Below, piece after piece: positions 1 to 7,255 of a stretch of DNA of 64,000 bases. The DNA lies in assembly GCF_000374845.1 (NCBI RefSeq), contig NZ_KB895413.1, forward strand, positions 248,001-312,000. The letters are read 5' to 3'. Position numbers and translations under genes: made by a program. This DNA comes from Paenibacillus terrigena DSM 21567 (lineage in GTDB: Bacteria > Bacillota > Bacilli > Paenibacillales > Paenibacillaceae). The notes below the pieces were generated by a model. That model searched no databases, was not told where the DNA came from, and saw only the letters and a list, made by a program, of their open reading frames with translations. Numbering within the stretch: position 1 is the first letter of the stretch; each line of letters begins with the position of its first letter.

Positions 1-240
1 GAGGTTGAACGTATTGTTTATGAAAAGTGGAACGAGTTTACAGCGGTATCGTTCTTGGCGTTGGATGGCGGTACATATGCATTGGCGCCTTACGAGGCGA
101 TTACGAAAGAGAAATACGAAGAGTTGGCGGCAGCACTGAAGCCGTTCGATCCGGCGGTGCTTCATCGTTACGAGACGGACGGGACGAGCGACTTGGATGG
201 TGCAGATAGTTGCGAGGGCGGGGCGTGCCCAATACGGTAA
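1..240 (+). CDS. nrdJ: Adenosylcobalamin-dependent ribonucleoside-triphosphate reductase, C-terminal fragment
   Basis: Only the last 79 codons are in the window; the frame is open from base 1. The tail ends in CEGGACPIR. This is the C-terminal redox-cysteine pair (C-x4-C) of monomeric class II ribonucleotide reductases of the Lactobacillus leichmannii type, which shuttle reducing equivalents to the active site. The enzyme reduces ribonucleoside triphosphates to dNTPs with B12. It lies upstream of thyX and a dNMP kinase, so it belongs to a phage dNTP-supply block. Partial because the window starts inside it; no sign of damage. Confidence 0.85.
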   Translation, partial: EVERIVYEKWNEFTAVSFLALDGGTYALAPYEAITKEKYEELAAALKPFDPAVLHRYETDGTSDLDGADSCEGGACPIR

Positions 241-258
241 TTAACGGAGGGCTTACGT

Positions 259-402
259 ATGGCATCGATAATCATGTACGAGATACTAACGACGATCCGT
301 AAGCATCCGATTCTCCTGACGGCGGCCGAGGTTCAACGGCTGCCTGAAGAGGAGGCACGTGAAGTTGCTGATAGGTTTGCGGAGATGTCGAATAGATATT
401 GA
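259..402 (+). CDS. Small phage protein, 47 aa
   Basis: Unrecognised. ATG at 259 follows a good Shine-Dalgarno (ACGGAGG, 244-250) and the gene sits 18 bases after the reductase, so it is probably co-transcribed. The predicted protein is mixed-charge with an acidic, helix-prone second half (PEEEARE) and no signal peptide or membrane segment. No function can be assigned. Confidence 0.6.
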   Translation: MASIIMYEILTTIRKHPILLTAAEVQRLPEEEAREVADRFAEMSNRY

Positions 403-529
403 TGAACTGCGGCCGCCATCCTAATTCATCGATCTTATTTTTTCACTATACATCACCTCAATAGCAATTATATTAAGGAGGACTTTTATCCATGCAAACT
501 AAGCTCAATTGCATGTCGTCAAGGTGATT

Positions 530-760
530 TTATTCTTTGCTTCTTTTTGCAGATAAACCTAATCCTATTGCATTATGGATTGCTTCGAGAACTGAAACTA
601 GCACAACTAGTTTACCCAGCAGTCCAGATAAGGCATTTCTTATAAACTCTAATGTAGGTAGGTCGGGTTTGAGACTGAATTGAATGATAGTGTAACCAGC
701 AATGGCAAAATAGACAGGTATCTTCACTCCGTATAAAAATCTATTTACAGAATTCAACAT
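530..760 (-). CDS. Small membrane protein, 76 aa
   Basis: Reads against the surrounding early genes, with a good ribosome site (GGAAAGAGG) just upstream of the ATG. Two hydrophobic stretches (about residues 10-30 and 42-62) suggest two membrane helices; the C-terminus is basic (SAKRSKE). The sequence is more A+T rich than its neighbours, which together with its orientation suggests a cargo (moron) gene. Family not recognised. Confidence 0.6.
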   Translation of the reverse strand: MLNSVNRFLYGVKIPVYFAIAGYTIIQFSLKPDLPTLEFIRNALSGLLGKLVVLVSVLEAIHNAIGLGLSAKRSKE

Positions 761-811
761 ATAATCCCTCTTTCCTTTTTAAGGAATATATCGGTTAAGG
801 AGGATTTAAAT

Positions 812-1549
812 TTGAACATTAAATTATTAGGTCACACACAACTATCCGAAGGTTTTTTAGACAGTATTTACACGGAAGACCTATCGGATATTTCCGCTAG
901 TCAAATTGTAGCCCTCACCGCAGTCCGAACATGTTACTCTCCGCTAAAGCCGTCCGAAATCGTCTCGACGGAAGGCGCTAAATACTTCGGCCAATCCGCG
1001 TCAGACGGCGAGGGAGGATCGGAAGCCGACCGTTTGATCCGCCACATCATCGCAAGCAAACACACATCAACGTTGGAGCACATCACGTATACGTTCGCCA
1101 TCGAAGGCGTCAGCCGGTCGTTACTCGCGCAGCTCACGCGCCATCGCGTCGGCTTCTCGTATTCCGTGCAGAGTCAACGATATGTGCGTTTCGGCAGCGG
1201 TGACAAGTCGGGTGGCTTCGGGTACGTGACGCCTCCGAGCGTTTCGGAAAAGGCGACAATGTGCGGCGGCAGGACTGGGGACGAAGTATTCTCCGGAATG
1301 ATGCAAACAATACAGGCGTACTATAACCATCTTCGTGGAATGGGCGTCCCAGCCGAAGACGCACGTATGGTCCTGCCAAACGCCGCTACGTGCAATCTCG
1401 TTCTGACGGTCAACCTTCGTGCGCTGCTCGATTTTTACGCAAAGAGACGTCCAGGTAACGGTGCTCAATGGGAAATAGCGGACCTGGCGGAGAAACTGCG
1501 CGAAGAAGTCGTCAAAGTCGATCCGTGGACAGCGAAGTTCTTCAAATAA
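812..1549 (+). CDS. thyX: FAD-dependent thymidylate synthase ThyX
   Basis: 245 aa, TTG start 8 bases after AAGGAGG (797-803). ThyX makes dTMP from dUMP using methylene-tetrahydrofolate, FAD and NADPH. The signature is at residues 110-124, RHRVGFSYSVQSQRY. Compared with the textbook RHRxxSxxxxSxR motif it has one extra residue between RHR and the next serine. It is flanked by a ribonucleotide reductase and a dNMP kinase gene, consistent with phage dNTP synthesis. Length is normal for the family. Confidence 0.93.
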   Translation: MNIKLLGHTQLSEGFLDSIYTEDLSDISASQIVALTAVRTCYSPLKPSEIVSTEGAKYFGQSASDGEGGSEADRLIRHIIASKHTSTLEHITYTFAIEGVSRSLLAQLTRHRVGFSYSVQSQRYVRFGSGDKSGGFGYVTPPSVSEKATMCGGRTGDEVFSGMMQTIQAYYNHLRGMGVPAEDARMVLPNAATCNLVLTVNLRALLDFYAKRRPGNGAQWEIADLAEKLREEVVKVDPWTAKFFK

Positions 1550-1569
1550 TACGAACAGGAGGCGGTCAT

Positions 1570-1944
1570 ATTCCCGTTTATATCGCGTTGATACTTATAG
1601 CGCTACTCAACGTAAATTCAACGCAAGTAGACGTATCTAATGCGGTATCGATCGAGCCTGCATGGGAAACGTGGGAGTTGACGGCATATACGGACGCGCC
1701 CGAAGAAAACGGTGGCTGGACGATTACCGCAAGTGGCGCGCCATTTACGGACGATCAAACGCTGGCTTGCCCGAAGTCTATTCCGTTCGGCACGGAGATT
1801 GAAATTGACGGCGTCGGCGTCAGAACTTGCCACGATCGAGGCGGCGCCATCAAAGGCAAGCGCATCGACGTATTTATCCGTGATACTGATGAGGCGCAAC
1901 GTTTCGGGCGCCAGAAGCGAAAAATACGAATTTTAGGCGAGTGA
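1570..1944 (+). CDS. 3D-domain (RlpA-like beta barrel) exported protein, probable ATT start
   Basis: The frame carries a 3D domain: a hydrophobic N-terminal segment (residues about 2-16), then WELTAYT, IPFGTEIEI, CHDRGGAIKG and RIDVFI. These match the C-terminal 3D domain of YabE/YocH-type cell-wall proteins, with two of the three namesake Asp residues kept and the first replaced. The frame stays open back to an ATG at 1468 inside thyX, but the only good Shine-Dalgarno is AGGAGG at 1557-1562, seven bases before ATT at 1570. I therefore take ATT as the start (124 aa). Role unknown; possibly wall modification. Confidence 0.65.
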   Translation: MPVYIALILIALLNVNSTQVDVSNAVSIEPAWETWELTAYTDAPEENGGWTITASGAPFTDDQTLACPKSIPFGTEIEIDGVGVRTCHDRGGAIKGKRIDVFIRDTDEAQRFGRQKRKIRILGE

Positions 1945-2026
1945 GTGTGCGAAAGCCATCCGACCGGCAACGTAATAAGTAGATGGGGCGCAAAGCTCCG
2001 TAATTATCCGATAAGGGAGCGATTAT

Positions 2027-3502
2027 ATGGTTATTGACGGCAGAAAAGCGGAGATTGTTGACAAGGGAAACCAGTATACGACGTACCGAGATTTTGCGCA
2101 AAAGTACGGCTATCCCGAGGCCGCGGCAGAGTCGGACTGGAACGATAAGCGGACTTCTTTACGAAACGGCGTCATCGTTACATTGCTGGTAAGCGGACCG
2201 CACCAACGATCTTGCGAGGGAACGTTATGGATCATCGAAGCAGCGAATGGTGAACGTCATATTATCGGGGAAAAGGGGCTGAAGATTTTGGCGGACGAGA
2301 AGATTACGGTGCTGGCGGATGAAAAGTTGGGTGGTGTTCAACGGGAATATCGCGAAATTAAGCGTGATGCTAAAGTAGGTGAATTCGTGAAGATGTACGA
2401 TTATATTCACGGTAATGCGGGTGATATTCTAAAGGTGCGAAAAGTAGAATACGGCATCGCTCAGTTTGAAGGGAAACGAGACGGTCACGGTAGCAGACAG
2501 TATATGGAGGGCCGAAGAAACGGCGGACATGTTTATCTTGTTCTCGAACCGACCGATATCGTACGAATCAATGGCGAACGTTTCCGGATGGTTGAACGGA
2601 AGGCTTCGGTGGGTGAACGGGTTATCGTAACGGAAAACCGTACGTATTTCAGGGCAGGAGAATCTTTTGTAGTCGAAAAAACCGAGTTCGCCAGAGAGGC
2701 AGTCGGAATACTGAATGGTGATAATGTACTTCGTAAATATTATCGGGTGCTCGAGTCACTTGAAGCCGTAACGGAACCTGTCGCTCTTACACTATCCGAA
2801 CTCACACGCAAGTTCAACGAGCAATTTACGCAAATTAATGGACTTACCGAAACAGTCGCTAACCTTGCACGTCGACTTGCCGAAGCTGAAACGCAATTAA
2901 AGGTAGCACGCGAAGATATCGTACTAATCGAAGAAGGCGTTAGTGAGGATTTAACTATGGTTTCCGGACCATCTCGCGATGAGATCGTTGAACGTACGAA
3001 AGGGGACGTTGCTTCACTACAAGCGCGTATGTCCTCGCATGCGAAAAATGAGGAAGGAAATTATATGTTTAGGCATCGCGTTACTACTGTTAAATTCCAC
3101 GTGAATCGTAAGAAACGAGTAGTGACAGCGCTTGTTTACGGACACGGTAACGGAACAGTACTCGAAAAGGGTATCGCAAAATGCGCACCTGACGATTGTT
3201 TCAACGTTCATATCGGTAAGGCGATCGCACTCCGCCGCGCTCTCGGTTTAGAGATTCCGGAAGAGTACGTAACGGCGCCGCAGCCGACTGAGCCGCACGT
3301 TGGTGACATTGTGTGTGGAAGTAGCCCGAATGAACAAGCACCTTATTCACAAGATAAAAGATTCACTTTAATAGGGCGCCGTACCGACGGTTCGTTTAGA
3401 TACGCAGAGTCTCGTACGGACTGGATTTATATTCGTCAAATCGGACTTATAATCGATGATTCCCGCGATACCGACGTCATCCGATCGGAGGTGGCTGCCT
3501 AA
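2027..3502 (+). CDS. Phage protein with coiled coil and conserved C-terminal domain, 491 aa
   Basis: ATG at 2027 with a good ribosome site (AAGGGAG). The N-terminal 240 residues look like repeated small beta modules (repeated GERF/GERV-type phrases), followed by a coiled coil at about residues 250-300 (LTETVANLARRLAEAETQ). The last 150 residues contain FHVNRKKRVV and KCAPDDCFNVHIGKAIALRR. This C-terminal block is common in hypothetical proteins of Bacillales phages, where a small DNA- or RNA-related role is often presumed but unproven. Its stop overlaps the next start by one base. Confidence 0.75.
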   Translation: MVIDGRKAEIVDKGNQYTTYRDFAQKYGYPEAAAESDWNDKRTSLRNGVIVTLLVSGPHQRSCEGTLWIIEAANGERHIIGEKGLKILADEKITVLADEKLGGVQREYREIKRDAKVGEFVKMYDYIHGNAGDILKVRKVEYGIAQFEGKRDGHGSRQYMEGRRNGGHVYLVLEPTDIVRINGERFRMVERKASVGERVIVTENRTYFRAGESFVVEKTEFAREAVGILNGDNVLRKYYRVLESLEAVTEPVALTLSELTRKFNEQFTQINGLTETVANLARRLAEAETQLKVAREDIVLIEEGVSEDLTMVSGPSRDEIVERTKGDVASLQARMSSHAKNEEGNYMFRHRVTTVKFHVNRKKRVVTALVYGHGNGTVLEKGIAKCAPDDCFNVHIGKAIALRRALGLEIPEEYVTAPQPTEPHVGDIVCGSSPNEQAPYSQDKRFTLIGRRTDGSFRYAESRTDWIYIRQIGLIIDDSRDTDVIRSEVAA

Positions 3503-4053
3503 TGATCGCCCTGTGCGGAACGTTGCGATCCGGCAAGGATACGGTCGCCGAGTACTTATCGTCAAAGTACGAATACACACGGTTCGCGTTCGGTGACGAG
3601 TTGAAGCGATATGCACACGAATTGTTTGGCGAAACTGACGGTAAACAACGTGAGCTGTACCAATGGTTCGGTCAGGTGATGCGTGAGCGCGATCCTAACA
3701 TATGGATACGAAAGTGCTTCGACGCAATGGATTTAGCAGAGATTAATATGCCGAGCAAGTATGATGTAGATTTCCGTGCAGTGGTTTCAGACCTACGTCA
3801 ACCAAACGAATTTTCAGCACTGAAGGCGGCCGGCTACGTAATCATCCGCGTCACGGCTCCGGAGGGCATCCGCATTAATCGCGCAGTCGAGTCGGGCGAC
3901 CGTTTCAACTACGCCGACCTTCGCCACGATACGGAATCACACGTCACTGGCTTCGAAGTCGACTATGAAATCGAGAACAACGGCAGTCTAACGGATCTAT
4001 ATACGCAAGTTGACGAGATTATGACGCAAATTCATCGGAAAGGGGCCGCCTAA
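3502..4053 (+). CDS. Deoxynucleoside monophosphate kinase-like P-loop protein
   Basis: 183 aa. Walker A is at the very N-terminus (GTLRSGKDT, residues 6-14), as in the phage T4 gene 1 type dNMP kinases and bacterial homologues. The central region (DVDFRAVVSDLRQPNEFSAL) resembles the part of the family that follows the lid, and the C-terminus has a HDTESH segment. Such enzymes phosphorylate dNMPs, including dTMP, so it fits downstream of thyX and nrdJ. Start overlaps the previous stop (TAATG), indicating translational coupling. Confidence 0.8.
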   Translation: MIALCGTLRSGKDTVAEYLSSKYEYTRFAFGDELKRYAHELFGETDGKQRELYQWFGQVMRERDPNIWIRKCFDAMDLAEINMPSKYDVDFRAVVSDLRQPNEFSALKAAGYVIIRVTAPEGIRINRAVESGDRFNYADLRHDTESHVTGFEVDYEIENNGSLTDLYTQVDEIMTQIHRKGAA

Positions 4054-4055
4054 GT

Positions 4056-4208
4056 GTGGGAGATACTTCGGGTTATGATATCGGTTATCGCGCAGGGTAC
4101 TTTTGGGGACGCCATGCCGAACTCCACGACGAACCGTACGACGACCGAACGCAGTTAGAGCAGCGGCGGGCGGAAGAAGGCGAATTTGGCGAAGAAAAAG
4201 ACGCGTAA
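4056..4208 (+). CDS. Small acidic phage protein, 50 aa
   Basis: GTG at 4056, directly after the kinase stop; an AAAGGGG stretch lies about 10 bases upstream. The product has a tyrosine/glycine-rich start (GYDIGYRAGYFWGRH) and an acidic tail (EEGEFGEEKDA). Composition is protein-like and the frame is the only sensible one in the gap before the opposing gene at 4218. Family unknown; start uncertain (GTG at 4054 is in another frame and reads poorly). Confidence 0.5.
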   Translation: MGDTSGYDIGYRAGYFWGRHAELHDEPYDDRTQLEQRRAEEGEFGEEKDA

Positions 4209-4217
4209 AATAGGCAA

Positions 4218-4595
4218 TTACGCGTCCGGTTGGTCTGGTGCTTCGTACCCTTCGAGGCGGAACGTTAGCCAACCGTTTTCTTTTCCGTCATATTCGTATC
4301 GATACGCGGTGTCGTGCTGGATCTGGTTCGCTTTTAGGAAGTTGCGCGCCATCGTATAACCACGCGGTCCGTCGAACTTGTACGGGATGACGTCGGTTAG
4401 ACGCACAACGGTGGGTTTCGCGATGCCGATCCGTTTGTTGACTTTGTCATACGAGACGTATAGGCTGATCGGTTTCCCGTCAGTATCGAGCTCGCGACGT
4501 AGTGAAGACGATAGGCACAGGCGGCCCATTTTATCGACGGTAATCGTAAGGGAGCCGTTGCGGTTCGTTTTGTTCGAAAAAGGAACGAGTGACAT
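4218..4595 (-). CDS. Phage protein with AbrB/SpoVT-like N-terminal pattern, 125 aa
   Basis: ATG start behind a GGAGG site. Residues about 15-55 read VDKMGRLCLSSSLRREL and then alternating hydrophobic strands ending in GIAKP, a pattern like the AbrB/SpoVT swapped-hairpin DNA-binding domain; this is a resemblance only. The remainder (RGYTMARNFLKAN, GWLTFRLEGYE) is conserved-looking but unrecognised. Transcribed alone from its own promoter (see 4631-4659), opposite to its neighbours, which fits a regulator. Confidence 0.65.
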   Translation of the reverse strand: MSLVPFSNKTNRNGSLTITVDKMGRLCLSSSLRRELDTDGKPISLYVSYDKVNKRIGIAKPTVVRLTDVIPYKFDGPRGYTMARNFLKANQIQHDTAYRYEYDGKENGWLTFRLEGYEAPDQPDA

Positions 4596-4630
4596 ACGTT
4601 AGTACCTCCGTTTAAACGAGTTATGACTTA

Positions 4631-4659
4631 ATTATACGCAAAATGTACGCAAGATCAAA
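4631..4659 (-). promoter_or_regulatory. Sigma-A type promoter for the 4218-4595 gene
   Basis: On the minus strand the -35 is TTTGAT (4659-4654), the spacer is 17 bases and the -10 is a perfect TATAAT (4636-4631), about 30 bases upstream of the ribosome site. The spacer carries the phrase TTGCGTAC...TTTGCG, which could be an operator half. Confidence 0.6.
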
Positions 4660-4729
4660 CGAATAGTACGAAGATGGAATTGGAGGCTGAATAGTTATCG
4701 CAAATTATAACGTAACTCCCCAATTATCA

Positions 4730-5665
4730 GTGAACGGTCTAACTGCGGTTGAGTTCTACGCTGGTGGCGGACTGCAATCAGTCGGTGTTAAGGCAGCCGG
4801 GTTTAAGATTGTTAGAGCCTATGAATGGAATAAAACTGCCAGTAAGGTATATCGACATAATCATGGAGACGGGTACTTGCAGGAATCTGATATATCGAAG
4901 TTAAGAGGGGAAGAAATACCCTACGCAGATACCTATATAATGTCACCACCTTGCCAAACCTGGTCTGTGTCCGGTGATCAGGCAGGACTAAGCGACCCGC
5001 GAGGTAAACATATGTTGCGCTCAATTGCAATCATTACAGTTAAACAACCGCGTACTTTTTGGATAGAAAATGTGAAAGGCATGCTTAATAAAAAGTTCAG
5101 CAAGGTTTTTCGGCGGTTTATCAAAAGATTATCAAGGTATTACAACATCTCGTATCAACTTATAAATGCGTGGGATTACGGCGTGGCCCAAATCAGAGAA
5201 CGTGTATTTATCGTAGGGGTACGAAAAGATTTAGGGTTTACATTTAAGTTTCCAACACCGCTACCAGACGAGTACCGGAGTAAAACAATAAGAGACGCAA
5301 TCTCCGATCTTCCTGATCCGCAGAACCAGGTTAACGGGGATTATTATATGCCGAAAAAGAAGTACAACTACGACCAATCTAACAGAGTTATGAGGTGGGG
5401 AGGCCCGTCTAATACGATTCCAGCTCACCATAACACGGGACAACCAATTCATCCGGATAGAAATCCTGGTAGATTCACAATAAGGGAGTGTTTGCGACTT
5501 CAATCGGTACCAGACTGGTACTCTATGCCCGAAGGAATGGCGTTAGGTCCACAGTACAGAATTGTCGGTAACGGAGTCGCATCCCGCGTCTCTTACATTA
5601 TCGGAGTCGCGCTAGCGGAGCAGTTACGGAAATATACGCAAGCAACACTAAAGGAGGCAGCATAA
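4730..5665 (+). CDS. Orphan DNA (cytosine-5)-methyltransferase
   Basis: All main C5-methyltransferase motifs are present: motif I FYAGGG (residues 8-13), catalytic PPCQTWS (about 73-79), ENV (about 113), QIRERVFIVG (about 156-165) and the C-terminal RECLRLQSVPD plus GNGVASR. It methylates cytosine C5 in an unknown target; the target-recognition region (about 170-250) is short. No restriction endonuclease is adjacent, so it likely protects phage DNA. Start is doubtful: GTG at 4730 has no ribosome site, while TGGAGG at 4681-4686 sits just before an upstream in-frame extension that offers only ATA (4691), GTT (4694) or ATC (4697). Confidence 0.92.
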   Translation: MNGLTAVEFYAGGGLQSVGVKAAGFKIVRAYEWNKTASKVYRHNHGDGYLQESDISKLRGEEIPYADTYIMSPPCQTWSVSGDQAGLSDPRGKHMLRSIAIITVKQPRTFWIENVKGMLNKKFSKVFRRFIKRLSRYYNISYQLINAWDYGVAQIRERVFIVGVRKDLGFTFKFPTPLPDEYRSKTIRDAISDLPDPQNQVNGDYYMPKKKYNYDQSNRVMRWGGPSNTIPAHHNTGQPIHPDRNPGRFTIRECLRLQSVPDWYSMPEGMALGPQYRIVGNGVASRVSYIIGVALAEQLRKYTQATLKEAA

Positions 5666-5668
5666 ACG

Positions 5669-6064
5669 ATGGGCCACGTTAAAAAAATAGATATTCACGC
5701 AAAGGAACGGAGTTATACGCAAAAATACGCACTGAATACGGCGGGTGGCGTTAAGGCGCTGCTCCGAGACCGTCACCAGATCGCAAACCGACGTTTCAAA
5801 GGGGATACGGCTGCGTCCGATATCCTCATCGATTTACATAGCGCTATTGAATCGGCGGAGCTAACCGAACGCCAAGCGGAGGTCATTGCGTGGGTGTACG
5901 GTGTTGACGCCACACAGACGGAGGCTGCCCGAATTATGGGAATAACGCAGCAAACGGTAGGCGAGAGTTTGGCCGCTGCTGAAGAACGGATCGCGGCGGT
6001 GTTTTCACGTTGGGATTACGGCGAGATTTCGGTCGAGTTGGAGGCTCCGCAACTATCCGCATAG
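5669..6064 (+). CDS. Sigma-70 region 4-like phage transcriptional regulator
   Basis: 131 aa, ATG just after the methyltransferase, with AAAGGAGG ahead of it. The C-terminal half (about residues 70-115: ERQAEVIAWVYGVDATQTEA, then MGITQQTVGESLAAAEERI) is a sigma-region-4 helix-turn-helix of the kind found in phage late-gene regulators (ArpU/YlxM-like). The N-terminal part is basic. It likely binds DNA; its position just before the replication and packaging genes would suit late-transcription control. Target genes cannot be seen. Confidence 0.75.
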   Translation: MGHVKKIDIHAKERSYTQKYALNTAGGVKALLRDRHQIANRRFKGDTAASDILIDLHSAIESAELTERQAEVIAWVYGVDATQTEAARIMGITQQTVGESLAAAEERIAAVFSRWDYGEISVELEAPQLSA

Positions 6065-6110
6065 ATGCTCCGACAACTATAGAGTAAGGACAAACGAAGG
6101 GGGAAAAGAG

Positions 6111-6704
6111 ATGAATAAAGTAAGATTTGCGGAGAAAGTAGCGGAGTTAGTGGCGGTGAAATCGGTAGGCCAACAGGAACGTACGGCGGCGGTTAACGAC
6201 TTAATTGAAGCGTACGTATCGGCGACGGGAGAACGACCGGACTCAACGCAACTCGAACGTTTGACAGATTATATTCTACTTGAGGATCTGACTGATCCTA
6301 ACCCGCACAAAGTCTCACAAACTGAGTACCCAATACTAAGTAATGTTCAAATGGATAGACGTCGTTTCGGTAGTAGGGGGTCCCAGCAAACTAATATGAG
6401 CGGAGAAACAGCGTTCGAAACATACGATGAGGGCTCAGATAAGTATCACAGCGGTCAAGGTGCTCAGATAGGCGCTGATGGACGAAGTTATCGGCGTCCA
6501 ATTCGTAGAACGCGGAGTATACGTGAACTCATCACCTCCGATGAATCTGCAAAAATACGTAATAAGGAGCGCGCCGACCAGTATCGAAAGGATACGTCGC
6601 CTGGACGAGTCGTACCGTACAACTTGCGAGAGAATGGTGGCGAGTTGACGGAACCTTTCGTACAATGCCACGGGCTCGGCGAGAGGTGGCGACTCATATC
6701 ATAG
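6111..6704 (+). CDS. Hypothetical phage protein, 197 aa
   Basis: ATG at 6111 preceded by GAAGGGGG. Residues 1-60 form a predicted helical, mixed-charge domain (VRFAEKVAELVAVKS..., ATGERPDSTQLERLTDYIL); residues 75-190 are hydrophilic, Arg/Ser/Gly-rich and probably disordered (RRPIRRTRS). Not recognised. Followed by a strong terminator shared with the convergent gene at 6717. Confidence 0.65.
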   Translation: MNKVRFAEKVAELVAVKSVGQQERTAAVNDLIEAYVSATGERPDSTQLERLTDYILLEDLTDPNPHKVSQTEYPILSNVQMDRRRFGSRGSQQTNMSGETAFETYDEGSDKYHSGQGAQIGADGRSYRRPIRRTRSIRELITSDESAKIRNKERADQYRKDTSPGRVVPYNLRENGGELTEPFVQCHGLGERWRLIS

Positions 6705-6712
6705 CGAAAGAA

Positions 6713-6738
6713 GGCGTCACCAGAGGGTGGCGCTTTTT
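6713..6738. terminator. Rho-independent terminator between convergent genes
   Basis: GGCGTCACC and GGTGGCGC pair around a short AGAG loop, followed by a T5 tract on the + strand. It ends the 6111-6704 unit; the hairpin also overlaps the 3' end of the convergent minus-strand gene. Confidence 0.75.
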
Positions 6739-7115
6739 ACGTTTACGAGGTCCTCAATATACCTCGCGATCCTTGTGCTAATCTCCGCCTTGGCCTTATC
6801 ACGTGTTATTTCGAATTCGGCTTCGAAACCGCGGCAGGAGTACCGATACTTGACGATGCCTTCCGATTGAGGACCGGATTGCACAACGATGTCCTGACGT
6901 GATAGTATCCGCTTTGCATCGGTTATATCACGAGCGATCTGCGCTAGGAGCAGGTCCGTTGATGTGACGAAGAGCTTCGTTAAGGCGTGTTTATTGCGGG
7001 CGATGCTCGTTCTATTGCGTTGGACTATCGGTTGGATCATCGGTAATATGCATGAATCGTAAATGGCGGTAATTTCTTCGGCAGTTGGCGGTTGGTTAAC
7101 GGCGATTTCGTTCAT
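6717..7115 (-). CDS. Phage protein, paralogue of the 38239-38655 protein; LexA-type boxes upstream
   Basis: 132 aa from ATG at 7115, which has CGGAG seven bases upstream; the frame continues to a TTG at 7133 without its own ribosome site. The C-terminal half contains YRYSCRGFEAEFEI followed by a helical segment (AEISTRIARYIEDLV). The same block occurs in the 38239-38655 gene (KYQCRGYHSEFSM ... SVRMRLYMGLD), so the two are paralogues within one prophage. Function unknown. Two LexA-like boxes overlap its promoter, suggesting induction by DNA damage. Confidence 0.7.
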   Translation of the reverse strand: MNEIAVNQPPTAEEITAIYDSCILPMIQPIVQRNRTSIARNKHALTKLFVTSTDLLLAQIARDITDAKRILSRQDIVVQSGPQSEGIVKYRYSCRGFEAEFEITRDKAKAEISTRIARYIEDLVNVKSATLW

Positions 7116-7133
7116 ATATAACACTCCGTTCAA

Positions 7134-7177
7134 GAACGTTTGTTCTTATTATATACGAATGGGTGTTCGATTATCAA
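7134..7177 (-). promoter_or_regulatory. Promoter with two LexA/SOS-like operators
   Basis: Minus strand: -35 TTGATA (7177-7172), 18-base spacer, -10 TATAAT (7153-7148). Box 1 at 7134-7145 is GAACAAACGTTC, an exact match to the Gram-positive LexA core GAAC-RNRY-GTTC, placed at about the start of transcription. Box 2 at 7156-7169 (CGAACACCCATTCG) lies between -35 and -10 with one half-site changed. Binding would block this promoter. The same stretch is about 100 bases upstream of the divergent ligase gene. Alternatively the boxes could bind a phage repressor with LexA-like specificity. Confidence 0.65.
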
Positions 7178-7255
7178 GTGGAGACTTTTTCGTTGCCAAC
7201 ACTTACCGCCCATTTGAGCCGGCCAGCGCGCTATAATCGTATAGAGGTGGTCAAC

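Noticed and set aside
492-527. 11-codon ORF with a very good ribosome site (AAGGAGG) ahead of a convergent gene
   Set aside because: Too short to support as a gene, no recognisable peptide, and ends two bases before the opposing stop; could be a relic of a truncated gene.
1121-1468. Long minus-strand frame inside thyX
   Set aside because: Antisense shadow of a well-supported gene; no ribosome site and no family-like content.
4545-4590. GTTCG repeats near the start of the 4218-4595 gene as LexA boxes
   Set aside because: Direct, not inverted, half-sites inside coding sequence with wrong spacing.
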